Assembly: GCA_036263155.1 (NCBI GenBank)
Contig: DATAHN010000066.1
Coordinates: forward strand, 1 to 46,353
From: DASUBN01 sp036263155
GTDB lineage: Bacteria; Pseudomonadota; Gammaproteobacteria; Natronospirales; REEB76
Direction: 5' to 3'
DNA length: 46,353 nucleotides
The notes beneath the pieces were generated by a model. The model was given only the letters and a program-made list of their open reading frames with translations, did not search any database and was not told the DNA's origin. Shown here piece after piece: positions 9,246 to 17,930 of this stretch; positions within the stretch are counted from its first letter, which is position 1, and each line of letters begins with the position of its first letter. Position numbers and translations under genes: made by a program.

Positions 9246-10229
9246 ATGAGCCGCCTGGCCGCCTTACTGCTCTGCCCGCTGCTGGGGCACGCGCCACCCG
9301 CGCTGTCCGCGGAGCCGGCCGTGAACCACAGCACCATCGCCTTCACCTTGAAGGAGAAGGACCTGCTGCCGGAGAACCTGGCCTACGACGCCAAGGACGG
9401 CCGCTTCCTGGTGGGCAGCACCCGCAAGGGCAAGATCCTGGAAGTGGAGCCGGGCTGCCGGGAGTGGGACTTCGTCACCGCCCGCGCCCACGGCCTGTGG
9501 CAGGTGATCGGCATGAAAGCCGACTCGAAGCGTCGGGTGCTGTGGGTGGCGAGTTCTGACGGCGGCAACCTGGTAGGCCACCGCTCCGGCCGCGCCAACG
9601 CCGCGGGCCTGTTCAAGTTTGACTTGGACGACGGCCGCCTGCTCGGCCAGTACCTGCTGGACGAACCGGGGACGGACCATTTCCTCAACGACCTCGCACT
9701 CGCCCCCGGTGGCGACGTGTACGTGACCCACATGTTCGAGGCGGGGCAGGTGTGGCGGCTGGACGCCAAGACCGGCACCTTCGCGCCGTTCTATTCAGGC
9801 GACGCCGCATTCCGCTACCCCAACGGCATCGCGGTCACGCCCGATGGCAAGCGCCTGTACGTGGCGGACGCGGCGGGCATCAGCGTCATCGACATCGTGA
9901 GCCGCAGCCGCAAGCCGGTGGCGGACCCGGCGGGTTTCAGGCTCAGCGGTGCCGACGGCCTCTACCTCTACGGCCATGACGTGGTGTTCATGCAGCCGGA
10001 CCTGAACCGGGTGGCCCGTTGCGAGCTCTCGGACGACGGCTTCACGGCGCGGCGCTGCAGCGTGCTGGAACTCAACCACCCGCTGTTCGCGCACATCACC
10101 ACTGGCGTGGTGGTGGGTAGCACGCTCTATTACATCGCGAATTCCCAGTTCGACAGCATCGATGCGCAGGGCAACCTGCCGCCGCTTGACCGGCTCTATC
10201 AGCCGGTCATCCTCAAACTCGACCTCTAG
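9246..10229 (+). CDS. Secreted SMP-30/gluconolactonase-like six-bladed beta-propeller
   Basis: 327 residues with a signal peptide (MSRLAALLLCPLLGHAPPALSA). GGAG lies about 9 bases before ATG. The body has SMP-30/NHL-type features: LPENLAYDAKDGRFLVGSTRKG near the N-terminus, FLNDLALAPGGDVYVTH (N-D-L/I pattern), YPNGIAVTPDGKRLYVAD (the P-N-G-I motif whose Asn lines the metal site) and GADGLYLYGHDVVF. Family members are lactonases or related hydrolases that bind a divalent metal in the centre of the propeller; substrate unknown. It is followed after 8 bases by the DUF5916 gene, so the two are probably one operon controlled by the divergent winged-helix regulator. Confidence 0.82.
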   Translation: MSRLAALLLCPLLGHAPPALSAEPAVNHSTIAFTLKEKDLLPENLAYDAKDGRFLVGSTRKGKILEVEPGCREWDFVTARAHGLWQVIGMKADSKRRVLWVASSDGGNLVGHRSGRANAAGLFKFDLDDGRLLGQYLLDEPGTDHFLNDLALAPGGDVYVTHMFEAGQVWRLDAKTGTFAPFYSGDAAFRYPNGIAVTPDGKRLYVADAAGISVIDIVSRSRKPVADPAGFRLSGADGLYLYGHDVVFMQPDLNRVARCELSDDGFTARRCSVLELNHPLFAHITTGVVVGSTLYYIANSQFDSIDAQGNLPPLDRLYQPVILKLDL

Positions 10230-10237
10230 GGGCACGC

Positions 10238-12406
10238 ATGAAGACCGCATCCTTCCTCCTGGCCGGCCTGCTCGCGGGCGCGGGCCTGCCGTCCGGCGCC
10301 CTGGCCGCCGACGCGGACCCGCCCCACGTCGCGGTGCCCCGCCTCGCCGGGTCACTGACCCTGGATGGCGACCTCTCCGACCCTGCCTGGCAACAGGCCG
10401 GGGTGATCGAGGACCTGGTCCAGAACACGCCGTTCACCGACCAGCCCACGGAGTTCCATACCCGGGTGCTGCTGCTTCGGGACGACGAACACCTCTATAT
10501 AGGCGTGCACGCGGTGGACCCGGAACCGGAACGGGTACAGGTCCATGGCCTGCGCCGCGACGGCAACCAGGATGTGGACGACCACATCACTTTGATGCTC
10601 AACACTTTCGACGACCACCGCAGCGCCTACATCTTCCGCATCAATGCCGGCGGCGCCCGCGACGATGCGGTGGAGGCCAACGGCGTGGATAACGCCGACT
10701 TCGGCTGGGACGGCATCTGGGAGGCGAAGGCCAGGCGGGTGCCGGACGGCTGGGACCTGGAGATCGCCATCAGCACCCGCAGCCTGCAGTTCCGGCCCGA
10801 CTCGGACCACTGGGGCTTCAACGTCTCGCGCTTCGTGCCGCGGCTGCAGCTCGTCACCAAGTGGGCCGCCATTGACCCCGCTTACAGCGCGTTCAGCCCG
10901 CAGCAGTACGGCATCCTGGACGGAATGCAGGGCTTCAAGCTCGGCAATGGCTTCGAGTTCAGCCCTTATCTCCTGGTGCGCAGCGACCAGATCGACACGG
11001 AGGCCAAGCGCGCCCAGGCGGGTGGCGAGGTGAAGTACAACTTCACGCCCGAGCTCTCCGGCACGCTCACCGTCAACACCGATTTTGCGCAGACGGAGGC
11101 GGATGCGCAGCAGATAAACCTGAGCCGCTTCTCGCTGTATTTCCCGGAGAAGCGCCAGTTCTTCCTGGACGGCAGCAGCCTGTTCGCCTTCAACAACGGC
11201 GGCACCTACGGCAACCTGAACGGCGGCTTCGCGGCGTTCTACTCGCGGAACATAGGTCTCGCGGACGGCCATACCGTGCCCATCGATGAGGGCGTCAAGC
11301 TCACCGGCCGGGTGGGGGACCTGTCCATGGGGGTGCTGGACGTGGACACCGGCGCCTTCGACGGGGTGGCGGACCAGAACCTGTTCGTGGGGCGCTTCGC
11401 CTACAACCTCAGCGACGAGTGGCAGGTGGGCACGCTGCTGACCCGCGGCGACCCCAGCGGCGCCACCGATGCTGCCTTCACCGGGGTGGACGCGGCGTTC
11501 AAGACCGACCGCTTCTTCGGCCACAAGTTCGAGGCCACCGCTTGGGGTGCGGACACCGCCGGCGCGAAGCTGCCGGGCCTCACCCGCGGCTGGGGCTATG
11601 AGCTCACCTATCCCAACTACAACTGGTACGGCGACCTGAAGGTGAACACCTACGGCGATGCCTTCGACACTGCGCTCGGCTTCCTGCCGCGCCCCGGCAC
11701 CAAGCAGCTATGGGAAGAACTCGGCTGGTTCCCCACGCCGCCGCCGCCGACCCCGGTGAACTACTGGCAGCTGGACGAATTCTACAACCAGGTGGACGAC
11801 CTCGCCGGCCATCTGCAGAGCTACGAGCTGCACCTTCTGCCGGGCGTGAGCATGACCGACGGCAGCGCGTTCTACCCGCAGTTCATCCGCGAGTATGAGG
11901 ATCTGCCCACGCCGTTCGCGATCGACAACAACGTCACCATCCCTGCCGGGACCTACCGTTTCCAGCGCTGGCGCATGGCGTACGACTCGCCGGTGGACAC
12001 GTTCCGCCTGGTGCTGCGGCCGACCTGGGGCCAGTTCTACTCCGGACACGTGAAGGACAGCTATGTCCAGCTCACCTACGCGGACCTGGACGGGCGGCTG
12101 GAGCTCGGCCTCACCAACGAGAGCGTGTTCGGCGACCTGCCGCAGGGGCACTTCGTGCAGCGGCTGTGGCAGCTGAACGCGGCCTGGTCCTTCGACCCCG
12201 ACCTCTCCATCTCGAGTTTCGTGCAATACGACACCAGCCAGGACCAGCTCGGGTTCAACACCCGGCTGCACTGGGCCATCGCCGCGGACAAGGACCTCTA
12301 TGTGGTGTGGAACCGCAACTGGCGCGAGTCGGTGCTGGCGCAGCCCGGTGTGCCGGACGTGGCGGACGCGGTGATCGTGAAGCTGTCGTGGAACTTCAGC
12401 CGTTGA
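10238..12406 (+). CDS. DUF5916 family protein: CBM9-like domain plus outer-membrane barrel
   Basis: 722 residues with a signal peptide (cleavage near ALA-ADA). Residues about 35-215 resemble the family-9 carbohydrate-binding-like fold at the front of DUF5916 proteins (LDGDLSDPAWQQA, DDEHLYIGVHAVDPEP, WDLEIAISTRSLQF). The remainder is rich in alternating strands with aromatic ends (FPEKRQFFLDGSSLFAF, AFYSRNIGL) and ends in WNFSR, a typical outer-membrane barrel terminus. It probably sits in the outer membrane; its substrate is unknown in the family. Its last 11 bases overlap the end of the convergent MAPEG gene. Confidence 0.83.
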   Translation: MKTASFLLAGLLAGAGLPSGALAADADPPHVAVPRLAGSLTLDGDLSDPAWQQAGVIEDLVQNTPFTDQPTEFHTRVLLLRDDEHLYIGVHAVDPEPERVQVHGLRRDGNQDVDDHITLMLNTFDDHRSAYIFRINAGGARDDAVEANGVDNADFGWDGIWEAKARRVPDGWDLEIAISTRSLQFRPDSDHWGFNVSRFVPRLQLVTKWAAIDPAYSAFSPQQYGILDGMQGFKLGNGFEFSPYLLVRSDQIDTEAKRAQAGGEVKYNFTPELSGTLTVNTDFAQTEADAQQINLSRFSLYFPEKRQFFLDGSSLFAFNNGGTYGNLNGGFAAFYSRNIGLADGHTVPIDEGVKLTGRVGDLSMGVLDVDTGAFDGVADQNLFVGRFAYNLSDEWQVGTLLTRGDPSGATDAAFTGVDAAFKTDRFFGHKFEATAWGADTAGAKLPGLTRGWGYELTYPNYNWYGDLKVNTYGDAFDTALGFLPRPGTKQLWEELGWFPTPPPPTPVNYWQLDEFYNQVDDLAGHLQSYELHLLPGVSMTDGSAFYPQFIREYEDLPTPFAIDNNVTIPAGTYRFQRWRMAYDSPVDTFRLVLRPTWGQFYSGHVKDSYVQLTYADLDGRLELGLTNESVFGDLPQGHFVQRLWQLNAAWSFDPDLSISSFVQYDTSQDQLGFNTRLHWAIAADKDLYVVWNRNWRESVLAQPGVPDVADAVIVKLSWNFSR

Positions 12407-12797
12407 CGATGAGGAAGTACAGGTCCTTGAAGATACCGAGGAAGGCACCGGAAGCCAGCAGGCCGGTGCCCCAGGCCCCGGCGGTGAAGCCCCAGTGCCG
12501 GCCGGGAGCGCTACGGTAGTAACCCCAGGCGTACCAGGCGCGGCCCAGGATGAACACGAGCCCGAACAGCGCGGCCCACAGCGGGCTCAGGGTCACTGCG
12601 AAGATCCACAGCGAAGGGATTGTCACGATGAGCTGCTCCAGGGTGTTCTGCTGCACCCGGAAGCGCCGCTCGAAGTCCGGGTGGCCGGCGATGGCCGGGG
12701 CGGGCACCTTGTAGCGCACGCGGGCGATCGCCACGAGCCCGGCGAACAGCGAGTACTCCACCAGCATCAGCATGATGGCGAGGTAGGCGAGGTCCAT
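12396..12797 (-). CDS. MAPEG-family integral membrane protein
   Basis: 133 residues with four predicted membrane helices. ERRFRVQQNTLEQLI at about 43-57 is the MAPEG signature, and WYAWGYYRSAPGRHWGF at about 88-104 fits the C-terminal half. MAPEG proteins include membrane glutathione transferases and leukotriene C4 synthase-like enzymes; bacterial members are mostly uncharacterised. ATG lies 8 bases after the CorA stop, so the two are likely co-transcribed. It converges with the DUF5916 gene and overlaps its end. Confidence 0.88.
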   Translation of the reverse strand: MDLAYLAIMLMLVEYSLFAGLVAIARVRYKVPAPAIAGHPDFERRFRVQQNTLEQLIVTIPSLWIFAVTLSPLWAALFGLVFILGRAWYAWGYYRSAPGRHWGFTAGAWGTGLLASGAFLGIFKDLYFLIVNG

Positions 12798-12805
12798 GCC
12801 GGCCC

Positions 12806-13774
12806 TCACAGCCAGCCCGACTTGCGGAAGCGGTAATAGAGGTAGAAGTCGATGCCGGCCATGAGCGCCAGCGCCAGCGGGTAGCCGAAGGTCCAGTGCA
12901 GCTCCGGCATGTGCTCGAAGTTCATGCCGTACACGCCCACCACCAGCGTCGGCACCGCGATGAGCGCGGCATAGGAGGCGAGCTTCTTGGTGGTCTCGTT
13001 CTCCTGCAGCGCGATCATGGAGAGGTTCACCGAGATGGCGGTGCCGATGGTGTCGCGGGCGGTGTCGATGCTCTGGTTGAGCCGCACCAGGTGGTCGTAG
13101 ATGTCGCGGAAGTAGTCGCCCATGTTGCTGCACACCATGGGTACGCGTCCGCCGAACAGCTTGCTCACCACCTCGAGCTCGGGGCCGGTGGCGTGCTTGA
13201 CGATGCCGAGCCGCTGCTTGAGGCCGTAGAGCGACTCGATGTTGGCGCGCGCCGAGGCGTCCTTGCTGAAGATGCGCTCCTCCAGCACGTCCAGTTCACC
13301 CTCCAGGCGCTCCAGCATGGGGAAGTAGCGGTCCACCGCTGCGTCCATGAGCGCGTACAGCACGTAGCCCGAACCGTGGCGCAGCAGGTGCGGTTCGCGC
13401 TCGCAGCGCGCGCGCACGTCCATGAAGCCCTTCTCGGATTTGCGGCGGCAGGAGAGCACGTAGTTGGGGCCGACGAAGATGTAGAGCTCGCCCACGTGCA
13501 GGTCGCCCTCGACCATCTCGATGGTCTGCAGCACCGTGAACAGGGAGTCGCCGTATTCCTCGAGCTTGGGCCGCTGGCTGCCGGCCAGCGTGTCCTCCAC
13601 CGCGAGCTCGTGCAGGCCGAACTGCTGCTGCATCTCGGCCATCTCGGCGGCGTCCGCGTCGCGCAGCGCCACCCACACGAAGCAGTCGGGCCGGCGCAGG
13701 TAGGCACCGATCTCCGACTGGGGGATATCGGTGAGCTTCTTGCCTTCCTGGTAAGCCGCGCAATTGATCAGCAT
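12806..13774 (-). CDS. corA: CorA-family magnesium/cobalt channel
   Basis: 322 residues. The long cytoplasmic N-terminal domain (to about 260) is followed by two membrane helices (about 265-282 and 296-315). The signature G-M-N is at 283-285 (VYGMNF) at the end of the first helix, and the short loop EHMPELHWTFGYP between the helices matches the family. A pentameric Mg2+ (Co2+/Ni2+) channel of the inner membrane is expected. The C-terminus YYRFRKSGWL is typical. It is the first gene of a two-gene unit with MAPEG. Confidence 0.93.
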   Translation of the reverse strand: MLINCAAYQEGKKLTDIPQSEIGAYLRRPDCFVWVALRDADAAEMAEMQQQFGLHELAVEDTLAGSQRPKLEEYGDSLFTVLQTIEMVEGDLHVGELYIFVGPNYVLSCRRKSEKGFMDVRARCEREPHLLRHGSGYVLYALMDAAVDRYFPMLERLEGELDVLEERIFSKDASARANIESLYGLKQRLGIVKHATGPELEVVSKLFGGRVPMVCSNMGDYFRDIYDHLVRLNQSIDTARDTIGTAISVNLSMIALQENETTKKLASYAALIAVPTLVVGVYGMNFEHMPELHWTFGYPLALALMAGIDFYLYYRFRKSGWL

Positions 13775-13818
13775 GGTCCACTCCCACGCCGGGCGCTCCG
13801 GTGGCGCCCAATATACCC

Positions 13819-13841
13819 AAAACGGCCGCGCTATGGCGCGG
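13819..13841 (-). terminator. Probable terminator after the 13848-14234 gene
   Basis: On the minus strand, a perfect 6-bp stem (13836-13841 with 13826-13831, 4-base loop) starts 7 bases after the stop codon and is followed by CCGTTTT. The T run is short, so termination may be partial and some readthrough into corA is possible. Confidence 0.5.
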
Positions 13842-13847
13842 CGGGAC

Positions 13848-14234
13848 TCACGGCATCTGGATCTTGCCGCCGCCGCCCAAACCCCCCATGCCGCCCTTCG
13901 TCATGTCGGGGACCACGATAGAGGAGGCCGCCTGGCGGCGCAGCTCGCGCAGCTGCTCCATGGTGTCGTGGATCGCCTTGTTCGCGGCCTCGGAGAACTG
14001 CGCCGCGGCGGCGCCGAGGTCCGCGCCCTCGAGCTTGAAGTGGATCGGCAGCGTGCCGGCGGGCGTCATCAGGCTGGTCTCGCCCACGAACAGCACCGGG
14101 CGCGCGTCATCGCGCGAGCCGTCGCGCTTCACCGGCGTAAGCTGGCGGATGGTGCCGATCTTCTGGTCTGTGAAGATCTCTTCGCGGTAGAGGTTGTCGA
14201 GGTCCAGCTCGAGTTTCAGTTCTTCGTCTGCCAT
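13848..14234 (-). CDS. Conserved small cytoplasmic protein, function unknown
   Basis: 128 residues from MADEELKLELDLDNLYREE. The N-terminal third is acidic (DLDNLYREEIFTDQKIGTIRQL), followed by strands (RPVLFVGETSLMTPAGTLPIHF), an amphipathic helix (AAQFSEAANKAIHDTMEQLRELRRQA) and a Gly/Met-rich tail (TKGGMGGLGGGGKIQMP). There is no signal peptide or membrane segment. I believe similar uncharacterised proteins occur in other gammaproteobacteria but cannot name a family. It lies upstream of corA on the same strand, separated by a terminator-like hairpin. Confidence 0.72.
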   Translation of the reverse strand: MADEELKLELDLDNLYREEIFTDQKIGTIRQLTPVKRDGSRDDARPVLFVGETSLMTPAGTLPIHFKLEGADLGAAAAQFSEAANKAIHDTMEQLRELRRQAASSIVVPDMTKGGMGGLGGGGKIQMP

Positions 14235-14376
14235 GGCGGGCCTGCGGGGATTATGTCGTCGAGGTGCGCATCCTAGCACGGGCGCGGGGGGCGGCACCGG
14301 GACGGACCGCACAGGGGGCCCAGTCCGGTCTGCTAGACTATCCCTCACCTGCCGCGCACACCGGACCTAAACCGTC

Positions 14377-14685
14377 ATGGCTCCCAAGACCTCCGACCTT
14401 TCGCCTTTCGATGACGCCGCCCGCCGGGTGGTGGAGCTCGCCAACCGCATCGCCGACGAGAATCCGGAGCTCGACGTGTGGGAGATCGCCGACGGCATCC
14501 TCGCCGGCGCCGTGCACTACTGGCTCTACTCGCGTCAGCCCTGCGAGGACCCCATGTGCGAGGACTGTGCGCCGGTCTCCACCGCCGCGTTGCGCCAGGC
14601 GGAACTCATCAAGGCGGTGCAGCTCTCGGCCGAAGAGAGCGATTATTTCCATTCCCCTACAGACTCGAATGCTGCTTGGGCGTAA
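14377..14685 (+). CDS. Small protein of unknown function with a Cys-rich centre
   Basis: 102 residues from ATG. Helical N-terminus (DDAARRVVELANRIADENPELDVWEIADGI), then QPCEDPMCEDC, where C-x4-C-x2-C could bind a metal, and a helical C-terminus. No signal or membrane segment. I do not recognise a named family. It is 53 bases upstream of another small Cys-rich protein on the same strand, and the two may be co-transcribed. Confidence 0.65.
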   Translation: MAPKTSDLSPFDDAARRVVELANRIADENPELDVWEIADGILAGAVHYWLYSRQPCEDPMCEDCAPVSTAALRQAELIKAVQLSAEESDYFHSPTDSNAAWA

Positions 14686-14738
14686 GCCCTTCTTTCCCAT
14701 AGCTGCCTGACCCCGGGGTTTGCGCCTAATATAGGTGC

Positions 14739-15113
14739 ATGGAATCCGCGCTCGTCTGCTGGAAATGCGGCGCGCCCCTCGACGGCGTGCCCATGCCCCT
14801 GTCGCGCCTGTCGCAGTGCCTGAAGTGCGGCAGCGAGCTCTACACCTGTCTCATGTGCCGCTTCCACGACCCCAAGCTCAACGATGGCTGCCGCGAGGAG
14901 CGCGCCGAGCACGTGCAGGAGAAGGCCCGCGCGAACTTCTGCGAGTGGTTCGAGCCCAGGGCTGGCGCCCATCGGAGCCGGGACGAGGATCCCGCCGCGA
15001 AGGCCAAGGTCGAGCTGGACGCGCTGTTCGGCGGCGTATCGAAACCTGAATCCGCGGTTGATGCCGCGCGTGCGGAACTGGATAAACTCTTCGGCGCCAA
15101 GTCCAAGGACTGA
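14739..15113 (+). CDS. Small zinc-ribbon-like protein
   Basis: 124 residues. CWKCGAPL (about 7-14) and CLKCGSELYTCLMC (about 27-40) form a likely zinc-binding knuckle set; CREE and FCEWFEP add two more cysteines. The C-terminal half is helical and charged, with two related units ending in LDALFGG and LDKLFGAKSKD. A cytoplasmic Zn-binding protein, perhaps a nucleic-acid or protein adaptor; function unknown. The next gene (amidohydrolase) starts 28 bases downstream. Confidence 0.7.
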   Translation: MESALVCWKCGAPLDGVPMPLSRLSQCLKCGSELYTCLMCRFHDPKLNDGCREERAEHVQEKARANFCEWFEPRAGAHRSRDEDPAAKAKVELDALFGGVSKPESAVDAARAELDKLFGAKSKD

Positions 15114-15141
15114 ACCCGCTTCATCTCAACAGGAGCCGCCC

Positions 15142-16833
15142 ATGTCCCTGCGCATGACCATCCTGTCACTGGCTTTCTGCAGCCTCTTCGGTGCTACCGC
15201 TTCTGCCGCTTCTGATGCGCCGTACGACCTCATCATCCGCGGCGGCGAGATCCTGGACGGCAGCGGCGCGCCGGCCTACGCGGGTGACGTGGCGATTCGC
15301 GACGGGCACATCGCCGCCGTGGGCAAGCTCGGCGATGCGAAGGCGAAGCGCGTCATCGATGCCCACGGCCTCACGGTGGCGCCGGGCTTCATCGACATGC
15401 TCGGCCAGTCTGACCTCTCCATGCTGGTGGACCCGCGGGTGCCTTCCAAGATCTACCAGGGCATCACCACCGAGATCACCGGCGAGGGCGAGTCGGCGGC
15501 GCCCCTCAGCGAGGAGATGATCAAGGAGAACCAGCCCGGCTACGACCACTACCAGATCAAGGTGGACTGGCGCACGCTGCCGGAGTATTTCGCGCGGCTG
15601 CGCAAAGGCGGCATGGGCATCAACCTCGCCACCTATATAGGTGCGGCCTCGGTGCGGGAGATGGTGCTGGGCTACGGCGACCGCCAGCCGACGCCTGAGG
15701 AACTCGCGAGGATGCAGGGCATCGTGGCGGACGGCATGCGGGCCGGGGCCATGGGGCTGTCCACCGCGCTGCAATACACGCCGGCGCCCTACGCCAAGAC
15801 CGAGGAACTGGTGGCGCTGGCCGAGACCGCCTCGCAGTACGGCGGCATCTATGCCACCCACATGCGCAGCGAAGGCAACGCCGAGTCCGCAGCCCTGGAT
15901 GAGACCTTCCGCATCGCGCGGGAAGCGCACATACCGGTGGAGATCTTCCACCTCAAGGCCTCCGGCAAGCAGAATTGGGGCAAGGCCGGCGAGGTGATCA
16001 AGCGCATCGAGGCGGCGCGGGCTTCGGGCCTCGATGTGGCCGCCGACACCTATGCGTATACCGCCTGGGAGAACTCCTTCTCCGCCTTCATCCCGCCCTG
16101 GGCCCACGACGGCGGCACCCGGAAGATGATCGAGCGGCTCAAGGACCCGGCGCTACGGGCCCGCATCCGCCGGGACATGCTCACACCCACCGACAAGTGG
16201 GACAACGAATGGCTCGCCATCGAGGGGCCGCAGGACATCATCATCGTGGCGGCCAACAAGTCGGAGCTGGCCCGCTACCAGGGCAAGCGCGTGAGCGAGA
16301 TCGCCGCCGAGTGGCACGAGGACGGCATCGACACCATCTGCGACTTCCTGGCGAAGGACAACGGCGCCACCATGGTGGCGGTGTTCGGCATGACGGAGCC
16401 GGACGTGGCCCTGGTGCTGCAGCAGCCCTGGGTCTCCATCGACAACGACGCCTCCGGCACCTCGCCGGAGGGCATCATGGGCCGCGAACACCCGCACCCG
16501 CGCGCCTACGGCACCTTCCCGCGCATCGTCGCCAAGTACGTGCGTGACGAGCACAAGCTCACGCTACCGGACGCGGTGCGCAAGTTCACCTCGCTGGCGG
16601 CGCATCGCATGGGCCTCAAGGACCGGGGCCTGCTCAAGCCCGGGATGTGGGCGGACGTGGCGGTGTTTGATGCCGATGCGCTGCACGACGTCGCCACCTT
16701 CGACGACCCCAACCGCTACTCGGTGGGGATGCGCTACGTGCTGGTGAACGGCGTGCCGGTGGTGGACGGAGGCAAGATGACGGATGCCCTGCCGGGGCAG
16801 GTCATCCTGGGTCCCGGCTACGGCAAGCCATGA
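15142..16833 (+). CDS. Exported D-aminoacylase-like amidohydrolase lacking the usual metal motif
   Basis: 563 residues, signal peptide (to about ASA-ASD), SD AGGAG about 8 bases before ATG. The overall match is to the N-acyl-D-amino-acid deacylase branch of the amidohydrolase superfamily: YDLIIRGGEILDGSGAPA, APGFIDM, YATHMRSEG, EIFHLKASGKQNWGK and IDNDASGTSPEGI. The two metal-site motifs differ. Where relatives have H-x-H after GFID, this protein has L-G-Q (87-89), and where D-aminoacylases have NCG it has E-G-E (115-117). The distal His residues (in THMRSEG, FHLKASG) remain. I recall a PGFIDMLGQS-type clade with these changes, so this is probably a subfamily feature. Substrate unknown. Confidence 0.85.
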   Translation: MSLRMTILSLAFCSLFGATASAASDAPYDLIIRGGEILDGSGAPAYAGDVAIRDGHIAAVGKLGDAKAKRVIDAHGLTVAPGFIDMLGQSDLSMLVDPRVPSKIYQGITTEITGEGESAAPLSEEMIKENQPGYDHYQIKVDWRTLPEYFARLRKGGMGINLATYIGAASVREMVLGYGDRQPTPEELARMQGIVADGMRAGAMGLSTALQYTPAPYAKTEELVALAETASQYGGIYATHMRSEGNAESAALDETFRIAREAHIPVEIFHLKASGKQNWGKAGEVIKRIEAARASGLDVAADTYAYTAWENSFSAFIPPWAHDGGTRKMIERLKDPALRARIRRDMLTPTDKWDNEWLAIEGPQDIIIVAANKSELARYQGKRVSEIAAEWHEDGIDTICDFLAKDNGATMVAVFGMTEPDVALVLQQPWVSIDNDASGTSPEGIMGREHPHPRAYGTFPRIVAKYVRDEHKLTLPDAVRKFTSLAAHRMGLKDRGLLKPGMWADVAVFDADALHDVATFDDPNRYSVGMRYVLVNGVPVVDGGKMTDALPGQVILGPGYGKP

Positions 16834-16928
16834 GCCGGCCTCACAGGTTACAGGCCATTTTCCTGAAGTGCGCGGCGCCGTCGCTTGTGTGACCATTGCG
16901 CCCCCGATAACCCGGCTTAGGTGATCGA

Positions 16929-17906
16929 ATGCGAGCTGCTTTCTATACGCGCCTGGGCGCCGCCCGTGATGTGCTGGCCGTGGGCGAGCAGCCGACACCG
17001 ATACCGGGACCCGGCGAGGTGCGCGTGCGCCTCTCGGTCTCCGGTGTTAATCCGTCGGATTGGAAGTCGCGCCTCGGGATCGGCCGCGTCATGACCGACC
17101 CCTTGATCATCCCCCACAGCGACGGGGCGGGCACCATCGACATGCTGGGCGCGGGCGTCTCCCGCCGCGTGGGCGAGCGGGTATGGATCTGGAACGGGCA
17201 GTGGAAACGCGCGCACGGCACCGCCGCCGAGTACATCGTCGTGCCGGAGCGCCAGGCTGTGGCCCTGCCGGAGAACGTCAGCTTCGCCGAGGGTGCCTGT
17301 CTCGGCATCCCGGCGCTCACTGCCTTGCATGCAATGCGTATCTCGGGGCTGCGCGAAGGGCAGACGGTGCTCATCCAGGGCGGCGCCGGGTCCGTGGCCC
17401 GCTATGCCATCCAGCTAGCCAAGCTCCGGGGTCTGCGCGTGATCACCACCATCAGCGGTGACGACAAGGCGGCTCATGCCAGGGACGCGGGCGCCGACGA
17501 GACCATCAACTATCGCCGAGAGGACTTGGGTGCCCCGATCAAGGCGCTGACCCAGGGGCAGGGCGTGGACGCGGTCATCGAGCTGGACCTCGCGCGCAAC
17601 GCGGCTGCCTATCCCTCGCTGCTGCGGCCGCACGGTACCGTGGTGGTCTACGGCAGTTCCGCGGCGGAAGCGCCCCTGCCCGGGGTGTGGCTGATGCGCA
17701 GTTCCATCACCCTGCGTTTCTTCCTGGTCTACGAGCTATCGGAGCAGGACCGCGCCGCGGCCATCGACGAACTCACCGGGCTGCTGAAGGGCGGCAAGCT
17801 CACCCACGCCATAGCCCGGCAGCTGCCGCTTGCGGACGTGGCCGAGGCGCACGAGATCGTGGAGCAGGGATCGGTCATCGGCCACGTGGTCCTGGACATC
17901 GCCTGA
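16929..17906 (+). CDS. Zinc-independent quinone oxidoreductase-like dehydrogenase (MDR family)
   Basis: 325 residues. GroES-like N-terminal half (PGPGEVRVRLSVSGVNPSDWKSR, IPHSDGAGTI) and a Rossmann domain with QGGAGSVARYAIQLAK at about 154-169, the AxxGxxG-type NADPH site of the QOR branch of medium-chain dehydrogenases. No structural-zinc cysteine cluster is seen, which supports the zinc-free NADPH:quinone reductase group. In the active-site region it has GVNPSDW as in that group. Cytoplasmic. It converges with trxC; the two stops are 24 bases apart. Confidence 0.88.
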   Translation: MRAAFYTRLGAARDVLAVGEQPTPIPGPGEVRVRLSVSGVNPSDWKSRLGIGRVMTDPLIIPHSDGAGTIDMLGAGVSRRVGERVWIWNGQWKRAHGTAAEYIVVPERQAVALPENVSFAEGACLGIPALTALHAMRISGLREGQTVLIQGGAGSVARYAIQLAKLRGLRVITTISGDDKAAHARDAGADETINYRREDLGAPIKALTQGQGVDAVIELDLARNAAAYPSLLRPHGTVVVYGSSAAEAPLPGVWLMRSSITLRFFLVYELSEQDRAAAIDELTGLLKGGKLTHAIARQLPLADVAEAHEIVEQGSVIGHVVLDIA

Positions 17907-17930
17907 TACGGCGGGAGCAGGGTGAGCCGG

